NCBI GenBank assembly: GCA_021732565.1
Contig: JAKFUT010000065.1
Location: 1 to 36,438, forward strand
Reading direction: 5' to 3'
Length of the DNA stretch: 36,438 bases
DNA from: Candidatus Obscuribacterales bacterium
GTDB lineage: Bacteria; Cyanobacteriota; Vampirovibrionia; Obscuribacterales; Obscuribacteraceae
Part shown: positions 1 to 8,029 of the stretch, piece by piece
Layout: every line of letters begins with the position of its first letter
Position numbering within the stretch: the stretch's first letter is position 1
Translations under genes and position numbers: made by a program
The notes under the pieces: generated by a model
Told to the model about the DNA's origin: nothing
Databases searched by the model: none
Seen by the model: the letters and a program-made list of their open reading frames with translations, nothing else

Positions 1-1315
1 CGCCACCGTCAAATCGGCACCACAACGATGGATCAAGAGAAAGCGCCACAAGCGTGGTATCAATCAGTTGTGTGGAAAAATTATCCAGATAAGGACCAAA
101 GTGATTTTTCCCTCGTGCTGGATGCTGGTAATTCGGGTGTCCCAGTTCATTGCTGTGTTCCATCGAGAGGCTAGGCACATACATGCCGTCATAGTCGACC
201 AGCACCAGTTCAGAATCTCTGATGATTATGTTTCCATGCTGCAAATCACCGTGCGCAACTCCGGCGTGATGCAGCAACTCTGCCATCCTTCGAAATTTCG
301 ACAATAAAGGCAGGAGGCTGTGGCCCCGCTTGATGCTTTCTTCGATAAACATATGGAACTGTTCGCCGTCTACCCATTCCATTCGTAAGATCGGATAGCA
401 TTCCTTGCCCACCCTGATGCCCGGGCTGACGTATTCGAAATCCACCGTGCATCGGAGATCTTCGCCCTTAATGTATTTGCTCAACTGTTGATAGCGATAT
501 TGCTGATCTCGTACCGGGTTCAGAAAGCATCTTATCGCCCAATTACGCGTCGGACATGCCAACTTGTACACGCTGGCAAAGGCTCCGCTGGCGACTTTCG
601 GCATTCCCATCATGTTCAATTCCGGCATGCCGGATTGCAACTGCGTATCTGGAAATGCAACGCGAGGCTCCTGAATCGCTTCATTGAAATCTTGGGGGCT
701 TGGCCAGGCAGGCTTTAAGCGATTGCCAGTCGCTTTTGGTGAATGTTGTTGGTCAAGATCTCCCACAGGTTTTCCCGGGCCATGCGGGGCAGGGACGACC
801 GACGACAATCCACTCCTGACTTTAGATGCGGTGATCCGCAGAGTCAATGTGGCGTTAAGCTTTTGAATGAGGTCTTCCGTGAGCATCTGCATTGTTCGAG
901 CAATTCGTTGGCATGGCACTGGTGTTGAAGGCGACTCAATACCACGCCAGCTCACTTCCACCAAAAAATTTCTACTACCCGGGTCTGGCTGGATTCTCCA
1001 GCACATATCCATCCGGCGCACGATGGCTGCGACATCCTCAACATACTCCAGTTGTGCCTTCAGCTCGTTGGCTCCATAGTTACAATCCTTGATCGTCCAC
1101 CAGTGCCTATTTAGCGGGTAAACCATGCCGCCTGGCGGATTTCCAAGCATATCGCGAAGCTGGTCCAGGATGGTGACCGGCATACCCACGCAAGGCGGGA
1201 AACAAACGGACTTCCCCGACGTGTTCCTGTCAGGTACCCATAGAAAAGCCGGCGCAAGGAACAATCCACCGCCGACAGCCACTGACAACAAGAGAACAAC
1301 TTCTGCAAATGTCAT
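1..1315 (-). CDS. Membrane-anchored protein-kinase-like protein (partial, runs off left edge)
   Basis: The reverse frame is open from ATG 1315 to the window edge, 438 codons without a stop; in-frame stops lie just upstream of the ATG. Residues 1-30 include a hydrophobic anchor or signal-like stretch (VVLLLSVAVGGGLFLAPAFL). Residues 30-195 form a domain I do not recognise. From W204 the sequence enters a protein-kinase-like fold: WPSPQDFNEA opening, Gly-rich loop ASGAFASVYK, YPILRMEWVDGE hinge, catalytic loop HGDLQHGN with D357, and DYDG at 374-377 in place of DFG, followed by GHPNYQHPARGKNHFGPYLDN. This pattern fits the bacterial YegI-like Ser/Thr kinase-like group; phosphotransfer is inferred. 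In relatives I know, the WPSPQD segment lies near the N-terminus, so about 200 extra residues precede it here. The C-terminus is missing. Confidence 0.85.
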   Translation of the reverse strand, partial: MTFAEVVLLLSVAVGGGLFLAPAFLWVPDRNTSGKSVCFPPCVGMPVTILDQLRDMLGNPPGGMVYPLNRHWWTIKDCNYGANELKAQLEYVEDVAAIVRRMDMCWRIQPDPGSRNFLVEVSWRGIESPSTPVPCQRIARTMQMLTEDLIQKLNATLTLRITASKVRSGLSSVVPAPHGPGKPVGDLDQQHSPKATGNRLKPAWPSPQDFNEAIQEPRVAFPDTQLQSGMPELNMMGMPKVASGAFASVYKLACPTRNWAIRCFLNPVRDQQYRYQQLSKYIKGEDLRCTVDFEYVSPGIRVGKECYPILRMEWVDGEQFHMFIEESIKRGHSLLPLLSKFRRMAELLHHAGVAHGDLQHGNIIIRDSELVLVDYDGMYVPSLSMEHSNELGHPNYQHPARGKNHFGPYLDNFSTQLIDTTLVALSLDPSLWCRFDGG

Positions 1316-1352
1316 GCGTCTACCATCATGCCCCCAGCTTTATTCCCCCCGG

Positions 1353-1368
1353 GGTGACAAAGGTCACC
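1353..1368. promoter_or_regulatory. Short inverted repeat between divergent genes
   Basis: GGTGAC, a four-base AAAG loop, then GTCACC form a perfect 6-bp inverted repeat. It lies in the 138-bp gap between the divergent kinase-like gene (start 1315) and the hypothetical gene (start 1454), so it could be an operator for either. It is short and could be chance. No convincing -35/-10 pair is visible beside it. Confidence 0.3.
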
Positions 1369-1453
1369 ACCTTGGGGCTTTGCGGGAACGGCAAGCAGAA
1401 TTTAGAAAAAACGGGCATAATGGATTTTGTTGATATTCCCCGTAGAAGTGAGA

Positions 1454-1927
1454 ATGAAAGTGTCCGCCAAACCCCGTCTCGACGAACAGAATATAGAAGT
1501 ATTGGCCGGTGATATTCCAAAGGGTTTCTGGAATTTCGATGGAACTGCAATGAAGGAAATTGAGGGGAAACTTAAGCAAGAGTTCCCCGTAGCCTTGGAG
1601 CAGAACATCAAAGAAATGAAGGTTCGCCTGAAGCGTAAGGTGAACAACCTCGACTCGTTCTCCGACCTGCCGGTGGGACACATCATCGGGATGATTAACG
1701 GGCAGTTGCTGGGCCCGCTCGGCGGGATAGCTACTTCTATCGTGCATAATGCCGCGGGAAGCAGTGAGTTTATCTGTGTGGGATGTGAACTGAAGGACGG
1801 CCGAAAATTTATCGCCTGGATGCACGGCGACGTTTATAAGCGCTGGGAAAAGCTCCACGGTGACGCCAACCCCAAAACGGATGCTTCCCCCGAGTCGCAA
1901 GGTCAAGCCGCTGCAGGGGCTGATTAA
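1454..1927 (+). CDS. Hypothetical protein, about 157 aa
   Basis: I do not recognise the family. ATG 1454 (MKVSAKPRLDEQN) is preferred over an in-frame TTG at 1427; a purine-rich GTAGAAGTGAGA precedes it as a weak ribosome site. The protein is hydrophilic and charged, with a predicted helical middle (KEIEGKLKQEFPVALEQNI), a Gly-rich stretch (GQLLGPLGGIATSIVHNAAG) and a predicted beta ending with FICVGCELKDGRKFIAWMHG. The last 20 residues are Ala/Gln/Pro-rich and probably disordered. No signal peptide or membrane span is seen. It is divergent from the kinase-like gene, and 230 bp separate it from the next operon. A 253-codon frame on the other strand is read as its antisense shadow. Confidence 0.65.
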   Translation: MKVSAKPRLDEQNIEVLAGDIPKGFWNFDGTAMKEIEGKLKQEFPVALEQNIKEMKVRLKRKVNNLDSFSDLPVGHIIGMINGQLLGPLGGIATSIVHNAAGSSEFICVGCELKDGRKFIAWMHGDVYKRWEKLHGDANPKTDASPESQGQAAAGAD

Positions 1928-2157
1928 CACGAACCTTTCCGAATTCACTGCGCCAATACTGCTCTCCATTTGCACGACAAGTGGCACGTCGCCAATTTCT
2001 AACGGAAGTTTTCGCCCCGTTCTAACGGAATCGTTCAGCCCGAACCGGCTGATCCGGTTTCGTGATCGGCGCGCTGCGAAAAGGCGGTCTAAGACAGGAG
2101 CGTGATTTTGATGACCGCCACTCACTTTATGCCGGATCAGCGTGAGACAGCGTGAAC

Positions 2158-2601
2158 ATGGAAGCCGTTATTTTGATTGGACTTCAGGCTTCCGGCAAAA
2201 CCACGTTTTGCCGTGAGAAATTCTTCCATACCCACATTCGGCTCAGCCTCGACATGCTCAAAACACGTCATCGTGAAACGATTTTGTTTCTTGCCTGCCT
2301 TGAGGGAAAGCAACCCTTCGTAATCGACAATACAAATCCGACCGCCGATGATCGCGCCCGATTTATAGTGCCCGCCAGAGAAAAAGGATTTCGTGTAATC
2401 GGGTATTACTTCAAATCAGTGGTAGAAGATGCACTCTTGCGAAACTCTAAGCGAGCCGGAGCCTGTCGCATTCCCGATGTAGGCGTTCTCGCCACCGCCC
2501 GGAGGCTTCAGTTGCCATCGTTTGTTGAAGGATTCGATGAACTATACTATGTGGAGATTGCGGCAGATGGTGGCTTCCTGGTGAAGGAGTGGCAGCAGTG
2601 A
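2158..2601 (+). CDS. P-loop polynucleotide-kinase-like ATPase
   Basis: About 147 residues, a single P-loop kinase domain. The Walker A motif GLQASGKT is at residues 8-15 (K14), right at the N-terminus, as in T4 Pnk/PNKP-type and zeta-toxin-like kinases. RLSLDMLKTRHRE and FVIDNTNPTADDRARFI (about 60-75) fit the substrate-side helices and Walker B-like strand of that group. ATG 2158 follows a possible GTG at 2152. The stop codon overlaps the start of the Thg1-like gene by four bases, so the two are almost certainly co-translated. A likely role is phosphorylating 5'-OH RNA ends before the neighbour adds nucleotides; the substrate is inferred from context only. No phosphatase domain is present, and a general small-molecule P-loop kinase is possible. 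Confidence 0.85.
   Translation: MEAVILIGLQASGKTTFCREKFFHTHIRLSLDMLKTRHRETILFLACLEGKQPFVIDNTNPTADDRARFIVPAREKGFRVIGYYFKSVVEDALLRNSKRAGACRIPDVGVLATARRLQLPSFVEGFDELYYVEIAADGGFLVKEWQQ
2584..2589 (+). promoter_or_regulatory. Shine-Dalgarno AAGGAG deciding the thg1-like start
   Basis: AAGGAG lies inside the end of the upstream kinase gene, 8 bases before GTG 2598. That GTG overlaps the upstream TGA (2599-2601) as GTGA, a classic translational-coupling arrangement. This favours 2598 over the longer GTG start at 2589, which overlaps the Shine-Dalgarno itself. Confidence 0.75.
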
Positions 2602-3362
2602 GATTCGATGAACTTGATACCAAAATGCGCATCTACGAAGAGCACGACGATCGCTGTGTTTTGCCTGGTGTGTATATGGTGGCACGCATAGACGGGCGCA
2701 ATTTCACTCGCCTTACCAAAGAAACGCACAAATTTGAGGCTCCGTTTGACGAGCGATTCCGAGACATGATGTTAGACACAACTGAACACTTGATGAGCTG
2801 CGGCTTTCGGGTAATCTACGGGTTCACGCAGAGCGATGAGATCTCGTTGTTATTTCATCCGGAAGAAAATGCTTTCCAGCGCAAGATTAGAAAATACGAC
2901 TCTATTCTGGCCGGTGAAGCAAGCGCGAAGTTTTCATTGTGTCTGCAAGACCACGCCTGCTTTGATTGCAGAATCTGTGAGCTACCCAATGAGGGTCTAG
3001 TGGTAGATTACTTTCGCTGGCGCAGCGAAGATGCCCATAGAAATGCCTTAAATGCGCATTGCTATTGGATATTGAGAAACGCAGGGGAATCGCCGAAAAC
3101 TGCCGAGAGCATGGTATCGGGATTGTCCGTGGCAAACAAGAACGAACTGTTGTTCGAACGGGGAGTCAACTACAATGACCTTCCCTCATGGCAGCGTCGA
3201 GGATCCGGTCTCTATTGGGAAACTTATGCAAAGGCGGGGTTGAACAAGTTGACAGGATTGACCGTTACCGCCACACGCCAGCGAATAATGCGCAATTTGG
3301 AATTGCCGATGAAGGACGACTATGGTACCTTCATGCTCAATTTGCTGCATGGAGTTGGATAA
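2598..3362 (+). CDS. thg1: Thg1-like 3'-5' RNA polymerase / tRNA(His) guanylyltransferase family protein
   Basis: 254 residues, close to the usual length of bacterial Thg1-like proteins. The catalytic palm is clear: VARIDGRNFTRLTK with metal ligand D32 and GFTQSDEISLLF with D80/E81, equivalent to the two-metal carboxylates of eukaryotic Thg1. The C-terminal KNELLFERGVNYNDLPSWQRRG block is also family-typical. Thg1 adds G-1 to tRNA(His); bacterial Thg1-like proteins instead mainly repair 5'-truncated tRNAs by templated 3'-5' addition. Which applies here cannot be told from sequence alone. The gene starts at GTG 2598 overlapping the stop of a polynucleotide-kinase-like gene, which suggests a coupled 5'-end healing and extension pathway (inference). 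The protein should be cytoplasmic. Confidence 0.95.
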   Translation: MRFDELDTKMRIYEEHDDRCVLPGVYMVARIDGRNFTRLTKETHKFEAPFDERFRDMMLDTTEHLMSCGFRVIYGFTQSDEISLLFHPEENAFQRKIRKYDSILAGEASAKFSLCLQDHACFDCRICELPNEGLVVDYFRWRSEDAHRNALNAHCYWILRNAGESPKTAESMVSGLSVANKNELLFERGVNYNDLPSWQRRGSGLYWETYAKAGLNKLTGLTVTATRQRIMRNLELPMKDDYGTFMLNLLHGVG

Positions 3363-3550
3363 CTCGGCCTTCAAGAGGGCTAGATACGACTCATGCTCGA
3401 TAATGACCAAAGAGTCATCGGATACCGGGAAGCTTCTTACCGGGCAGAGGGAGGCAAAGATGTGAAAAAGCCCTCTCTGAGCAATATTATTGGAATGGCT
3501 CGCATCACCAGCCTCGCTGAAAATCGGTAGCGCATCGCTGTTGCAGTCTT

Positions 3551-3559
3551 TGCTATACT
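3551..3559 (+). promoter_or_regulatory. Candidate extended -10 promoter for the GH13 gene
   Basis: TGCTATACT combines the TGN extension with a good -10 hexamer (TATACT, 3554-3559). No strong -35 is visible, which is usual for extended -10 promoters. Transcription would begin near 3566, giving a leader of about 27 bases to ATG 3593 and supporting that start. Confidence 0.45.
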
Positions 3560-3592
3560 GGCGGCTTCGTTATGAGTTGTGCTGGAGCGGTC

Positions 3593-5470
3593 ATGAAACT
3601 CGTCAATATCGCACTCACTTGCTTGATCTGTGCAAACGGTTGTTTGCCTGTTTTTTCGCAGACAGCTAGCGTGCATCAGAATCGAAACAGCCAGAAGAAT
3701 TCCGCCCCTGGCGACTTAAACACAGCCAAGCCGACCGTGATTGCAGATTCTGGTGGTACCGCATCCGACACCACTCCTAATGCCGGACCGAGCTCCAGTT
3801 TCCGCTGTGGCCCCGTCGCAAGACCATCGGAAGTGCCATGGTGGAAGAATACTGTTATCTACGAAATCTATCCACGGAGTTTCGCTGACGCGACGAATAG
3901 CGGCATGGGAAATCTGAAAGGGATTACCGGTAAGCTAGACTATCTTGCTGATCTTGGAGTTGGTGCTTTGTGGTTGACGCCATGCTATCCATCGCCACAG
4001 GTCGATTTCGGTTACGATATCTCAGATTACTGCGCCATTGCCCCTGAATATGGCACTATGGCTGATTTCGACGAATTGGTGCGCGAGGCGAAGAAACGCA
4101 ATATTCGCATTATCATGGATCTTGTGATGAATCATACATCAGACAAGCATCCATGGTTCATTGAGTCACGCTCATCAAAAGACAACCCCAAGAGAGACTG
4201 GTACGTCTGGCGCGACGGCAAGAGCAAAGATCAGCCGCCCAATAACTGGCAAGCGCTCTTCGGTCACTCAGCCTGGCAGTTTGATCCCAAAACAAAACAA
4301 TACTACTATCACTTTTTCTATCCGCAGCAGCCAGACTTGAATTGGCGCAACCCTGTGGTGAAGAAGGCCATGTTTGATGTCGTTCGTTTTTGGCTTGACA
4401 AAGGTGTCGCCGGGTTCAGGCTTGATGCGATCAACACATTGTATGAAGATCCCGAACTTAAGGACAATCCTACCAAGCCCGGGAAAAATGCATACGGCGA
4501 TCCGAACATGGAAGACAAATACAATTATTTGCTCCTACCCGAAATCCATGCCGCATTGCGTGATTTGAGGAGCGTGCTCGACAAATATCCAGATAATCCC
4601 GTTCTTGTGGGAGAGACCACGGCAGAAGACATCAGCCGGCTGGTAAGCATGTATGGTCGGAACAATGATGAAATTCAGTTACCGATGAATTTTCGATTCG
4701 CCTACGTCGACAAGCTTTCAGCGCCACTCTTTCGCGCTCGAATTGCTGAAATAGACAAAAATTCTGCCGACGGATGGCCGACTTTTCTGTATAGCAATCA
4801 CGATAGAACTCGCCATTACGATCGTTATGCCGCCGGCATGGCTAACGATTCCGACACTAAAGATCGCATCACAAAGCTACTTGCAGCAATGCTCCTCACC
4901 GTTCGAGGAACTCCCGTGATGTATTATGGCGAAGAAATTGGAATGGAAAACCGTGATCCTCAGCGGCTGGAAGAGGTGCAGGACCCAATTGGTAAACTCG
5001 GTTGGCCCAAAGAGAAAGGGCGCGACGGTGAGCGAACGCCGATGCAGTGGTCTGCTGATACCAATGCCGGGTTCAGCACGGCCAAGCCCTGGGTGCCAGT
5101 GGCCGGCAATTACAAAACGCACAACGTCGCTACCGAAGAGAAGTATCCCGATTCCGTTCTGAATTTTTACAAGTCGTTGCTGAAATTGAGAAAATCCGAG
5201 CCAGCGCTTCGTGAGGGTGATTATAAGGCGCTTAATACTGATGATGCCAATGTGCTGACTTATGTGCGGAACAAGGGGAAGGATACAGTGGTGATCGCCT
5301 TGAATATGAGTAATCGAGCGCAGACGGTAAGTATCGACCCTGCTTCGTGTAACGTCACCTCCGATAATGCTTCGGTGCTGATTTCGTCTTCCCCGAAGGT
5401 ATCCGGGGCAATTTCCGTTCGAAAGCTGGAGCTTGAACCCTTTACGGCAGTTGTTCTGAGGATGCGGTAG
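3593..5470 (+). CDS. Secreted GH13 alpha-glucosidase-type enzyme
   Basis: About 625 residues. ATG 3593 is chosen over ATG 3572 because it has GGAG just upstream and begins a classic signal peptide (MKLVNIALTCLICANGCLPV, then FSQTA). About 55 Ser/Thr/Asn-rich residues link it to the catalytic domain, which starts at VPWWKNTVIYEIYPRSF. All GH13 motifs are present: DLVMNHTS, the QPDLNW signature of the alpha-glucosidase / oligo-1,6-glucosidase branch, GFRLDAIN with nucleophile D278, LVGETT with acid E341, and YSNHDR with D404. Ala follows the nucleophile, where alpha-1,6 enzymes usually have Val, which hints at alpha-1,4 preference (inference from family knowledge). A C-terminal beta domain (VIALNMSNRAQTVSID) follows. 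It probably hydrolyses maltooligosaccharides outside the cytoplasm; trehalose synthase activity is an alternative. Confidence 0.93.
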   Translation: MKLVNIALTCLICANGCLPVFSQTASVHQNRNSQKNSAPGDLNTAKPTVIADSGGTASDTTPNAGPSSSFRCGPVARPSEVPWWKNTVIYEIYPRSFADATNSGMGNLKGITGKLDYLADLGVGALWLTPCYPSPQVDFGYDISDYCAIAPEYGTMADFDELVREAKKRNIRIIMDLVMNHTSDKHPWFIESRSSKDNPKRDWYVWRDGKSKDQPPNNWQALFGHSAWQFDPKTKQYYYHFFYPQQPDLNWRNPVVKKAMFDVVRFWLDKGVAGFRLDAINTLYEDPELKDNPTKPGKNAYGDPNMEDKYNYLLLPEIHAALRDLRSVLDKYPDNPVLVGETTAEDISRLVSMYGRNNDEIQLPMNFRFAYVDKLSAPLFRARIAEIDKNSADGWPTFLYSNHDRTRHYDRYAAGMANDSDTKDRITKLLAAMLLTVRGTPVMYYGEEIGMENRDPQRLEEVQDPIGKLGWPKEKGRDGERTPMQWSADTNAGFSTAKPWVPVAGNYKTHNVATEEKYPDSVLNFYKSLLKLRKSEPALREGDYKALNTDDANVLTYVRNKGKDTVVIALNMSNRAQTVSIDPASCNVTSDNASVLISSSPKVSGAISVRKLELEPFTAVVLRMR

Positions 5471-5594
5471 ACGCGATGTGATCGTATAATCGGTAATCGG
5501 CAGCCAGGGCGTCAAGAGGCTTGCTCTGGCATTTGCGCTTAATCTCAATCCGAAGTTAATTGCATCTCGTCGGAAAGGTCCTCACTCCGCCCTT

Positions 5595-5630
5595 CTCAAG
5601 CATTCCATCGTTTCGATGGCAATCCTTGAG
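5595..5630 (+). terminator. Hairpin after the GH13 gene
   Basis: CTCAAGCATTCCATCG and CGATGGCAATCCTTGAG pair across a TTT loop with one mismatch and one bulge. It lies 125 bases after the GH13 stop and 127 before rnz. No T-run follows, so it is not a canonical intrinsic terminator; it could be a mRNA-stabilising hairpin or a REP-like element. The rest of 5471-5756 shows nothing clear. Confidence 0.4.
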
Positions 5631-5756
5631 GTTCGCCAGGGTACTCAAGCTATCCTGAAGTCCTACGTTGAAATCCGTTGCAAGAGTCCAAGAATCAATC
5701 CGCTAACATCGGTTGTCATTATAGCCCGCGTTTGTCCTATTTAGAGAGAATCCACT

Positions 5757-6713
5757 ATGTCGCTTCGTGAGGCAATCTTTCTGGGCACCAGCAGCCAGGT
5801 TCCAACGCGATTGCGAAACCATAACGCGGTATTTCTATTGTGGGACGACCTGGGCATTCTCTTTGACCCTGGCGAGGGTACGCAACGCCAGATGATTTAT
5901 GCAGGCATTAGTGCGTCTCGCATTACTCACATAGCTATCACTCATTTTCACGGCGATCACTGCCTCGGTCTTGCAGGAGTTATTCAGCGATTGTCGCTGG
6001 ACCGAGCACAACATGCAGTGGAGGTCATTTATCCTGCCAGCGGGCAAATTTTTTACGAACGATTGAGGCATGCATCCATATTCTATGACGGTGCCACGAT
6101 TATTCCACGCCCCGTGCCTGTGGATGTGGGCGATATGGAAGTGGCTCGCCGTGGTTCTTCTCGAATTGTCGCCAGGAGATTGGAACACGCTGTTGAGTGT
6201 ATCGGTTACCGAGTGCAGGAGGATGACGGCTCGAGCCTGGTACCGGAATTACTTGAACACCATGGCTTGCGCGGGCGAGTCATCGGTGAGCTTGCTCGTC
6301 GCGGAAGCGTGGAAGTAGCTGGAAAAACTGTTACCCTGGCCGATGTATCGTTGCCGAAAAAGGGCCAGTCATTTTCAATCGTTATGGATACCAGACCATG
6401 TGACGGTGCTCGCGCATTGGCCAGCGGAGCAGACTTATTGGTTTGCGAATCAACTTATCTGCGTAGCGAAGAGAGCGAGGCGAAAGAACGATTTCATATG
6501 ACTGCGGAGCAGGCAGCCACTCTTGCGGCGGAGTCCGGTGCACGACAGTTGGTACTCACACATTTTTCACCGCGATATCTGCGAGGCGAAGAGTTCGTGC
6601 GCGAGGCCGCAGAAATCTTTCCGAACACCTATGCGGCCGAGGACCTTATGAGGGTACTTGTACCATCAAGGCAAGCAGCGGAGGAACCAATCAAAGATGG
6701 CTCGGCTAAGTAA
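5757..6713 (+). CDS. rnz: Ribonuclease Z (tRNA 3'-endonuclease)
   Basis: 318 residues, the normal length of short-form bacterial RNase Z. The metallo-beta-lactamase motif THFHGDHCLGLAG gives H63, H65, D67 and H68, the same numbering as in characterised bacterial enzymes. FLGTSSQVPT at the start, the exosite-like insertion around 140-200, VMDTRPC for the bridging Asp, and VLTHFSPRY for the final His ligand complete the active site. It removes 3' trailers from tRNA precursors, especially those lacking encoded CCA. ATG 5757 follows AGAGAGA at suitable spacing. It ends 31 bases before the stop of the convergent gene at 6744. With the Thg1-like operon nearby, both tRNA ends have maturation or repair enzymes in this segment, probably coincidentally. 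Confidence 0.96.
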   Translation: MSLREAIFLGTSSQVPTRLRNHNAVFLLWDDLGILFDPGEGTQRQMIYAGISASRITHIAITHFHGDHCLGLAGVIQRLSLDRAQHAVEVIYPASGQIFYERLRHASIFYDGATIIPRPVPVDVGDMEVARRGSSRIVARRLEHAVECIGYRVQEDDGSSLVPELLEHHGLRGRVIGELARRGSVEVAGKTVTLADVSLPKKGQSFSIVMDTRPCDGARALASGADLLVCESTYLRSEESEAKERFHMTAEQAATLAAESGARQLVLTHFSPRYLRGEEFVREAAEIFPNTYAAEDLMRVLVPSRQAAEEPIKDGSAK

Positions 6714-6743
6714 CGGATGCGAAATCAGCAGTATCCCTGCTAA

Positions 6744-7682
6744 CTAAGTAACGCAGTTTCCGTAAACTTTTCGCAAGTGCTTATAGCGACTTGATGATTC
6801 AGGTTCTTCCAGTTCGCGTTTGTTCTGTGCCAAATAGGTTCTAAGATGGGCACTGATAATCGAATCGTTGCGTACAACGCCGAACCATCGCATCATCGAT
6901 TTTGTCAGTTTGTATTGTGGAACACGAATGGGCTCATGCGCCTCGATTACACGCAGTGCGGATCTTGTGCGACATTGCTTGTTCTGCAGCATGTTTGCTC
7001 GCCACTCTCTTGTGGCGATCAGCCTTTGTCTTAACTGTTCGTGATCGTTACCCGGGTATGGAACATACGTTACTCGACGGAACGACAGGTCTAAGGTGTT
7101 CTGCCTGGCTGCCAATTTAGCAGCTCTTACCGCTGGCGACTCGGGCTTTCTTTCTTGAAACTTGTGGAAGAACTGTTCCACTAGTCCATTGGCGATTATG
7201 TCTTCAATAGATTGCTCAGCAGGCAAATTCGCTGCTTGTTGTTCAACCGAAGTGGTATTTAGTTTTGCAAGCCGTTCTATGATTGCTGAGTCGCGTTTTT
7301 TCTTTTGCGGTTTCCCTTTGACTGCCTTTACCGGTTTTTCTTTAACCGGTTTCTCTCTTCTTGAGGGATTTTCCTTAGTCGGTTTTTCCTTGACGGGATT
7401 TGGTTTCGCCGCCTTTTGACTTACGGATCTCTCTTTAGTTGGCTTATCTGAGCGCGCTACTTCTGTGGCGCCACGTTTTTCTCTCGCCGCCTTGCAGGAC
7501 TTTTCAGCGCCATCGCCGAGATTCAGTGTCTCATTTGCTGAGGTGGTCAGACATTCCATCAACTCCCTGGCATCTGATGTCGAAATCACAAGATCTGGCA
7601 GAGCTTTTTCAAATTGGAAATTTTTGAGAGTCAGTTCTTCCTCGGCGTCGGTGAGTGCCTGTATATAAGCTTCAAGGGTCAT
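6744..7682 (-). CDS. Hypothetical Lys/Pro-rich protein, 312 aa
   Basis: I do not recognise the family. ATG 7682 has GGAG seven bases upstream. Residues 1-60 are an acidic, probably helical domain (LEAYIQALTDAEEELTLKNF). Residues about 70-135 are a low-complexity basic linker with repeated K-P-V-K-E-K / K-P-T-K-E units, reminiscent of histone H1-like tails. Residues about 135-312 look globular and basic (RRVTYVPYPGNDHEQLRQRL, then TREWRANMLQNKQCRTRS, later MMRWFGVVRNDSIISAHL). No signal peptide or membrane span is visible. The basic linker suggests nucleic-acid binding, which is inference only. It is convergent with rnz and 49 bases downstream of the small gene at 7732-8016 on the same strand. 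Confidence 0.75.
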   Translation of the reverse strand: MTLEAYIQALTDAEEELTLKNFQFEKALPDLVISTSDARELMECLTTSANETLNLGDGAEKSCKAAREKRGATEVARSDKPTKERSVSQKAAKPNPVKEKPTKENPSRREKPVKEKPVKAVKGKPQKKKRDSAIIERLAKLNTTSVEQQAANLPAEQSIEDIIANGLVEQFFHKFQERKPESPAVRAAKLAARQNTLDLSFRRVTYVPYPGNDHEQLRQRLIATREWRANMLQNKQCRTRSALRVIEAHEPIRVPQYKLTKSMMRWFGVVRNDSIISAHLRTYLAQNKRELEEPESSSRYKHLRKVYGNCVT

Positions 7683-7731
7683 CCAAATGTCTCCGGGTGA
7701 TTTCGAAGCACACGATTGCGGACCATGCGCT

Positions 7732-8016
7732 TCAATGGGTTCCTTTAAGTCGTGACGCTAACACCCTTGCGTCTGCCAACCCGATGAGTATGGCTGCTTC
7801 AGCCCCTGATTGCAAAGAGGAAACTACGTAGGCCGGATTAAAATGTTGCCAATCAGGGATCGCCGCCCACCCCAATGCTTCCCGGTGAAACAATGGCAGA
7901 GATGAATGATTGCCGTGTCTTTCCGTCCCGTTGCCGGTCCGCTCAATGTAGAGGGCCACCTTGGCATAGCAGGCTGTCCTCTGCGCGCCAACAACATTGT
8001 ACTCGTGTTCGCCCAA
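7732..8016 (-). CDS. Small hypothetical protein (TTG start), 94 aa
   Basis: The open frame extends upstream to a TTG at 8115, but the best start is TTG 8016 (MGEHEYNVVGAQRTACYAKV), because a perfect AGGAGG lies seven bases before it. The product has predicted beta strands (YAKVALYIERTG), then LPLFHREALGWAAIPDWQHF and a helical, Ala-rich tail (SSLQSGAEAAILIGLADARV). There are no membrane segments and I cannot assign a family. It sits between the truncated glycosyltransferase and the Lys/Pro-rich gene, all on the same strand. It could be the tail of a decayed gene, but the strong ribosome site argues for real translation. Confidence 0.55.
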   Translation of the reverse strand: MGEHEYNVVGAQRTACYAKVALYIERTGNGTERHGNHSSLPLFHREALGWAAIPDWQHFNPAYVVSSLQSGAEAAILIGLADARVLASRLKGTH

Positions 8017-8023
8017 TGGCTTT

Positions 8024-8029
8024 CCTCCT
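8024..8029 (-). promoter_or_regulatory. AGGAGG ribosome binding site for the TTG-start gene
   Basis: Read on the minus strand, AGGAGG is followed by AAAGCCA and then TTG at 8016. The perfect consensus and seven-base spacing decide the otherwise unexpected TTG start. Confidence 0.6.

Noticed and set aside
1364..2125. 253-codon open frame on the minus strand
   Set aside because: It overlaps the hypothetical gene at 1454-1927 in full, has a His/Phe/Ser-rich antisense-like composition and no recognisable domain; the plus-strand frame reads as a more normal soluble protein.
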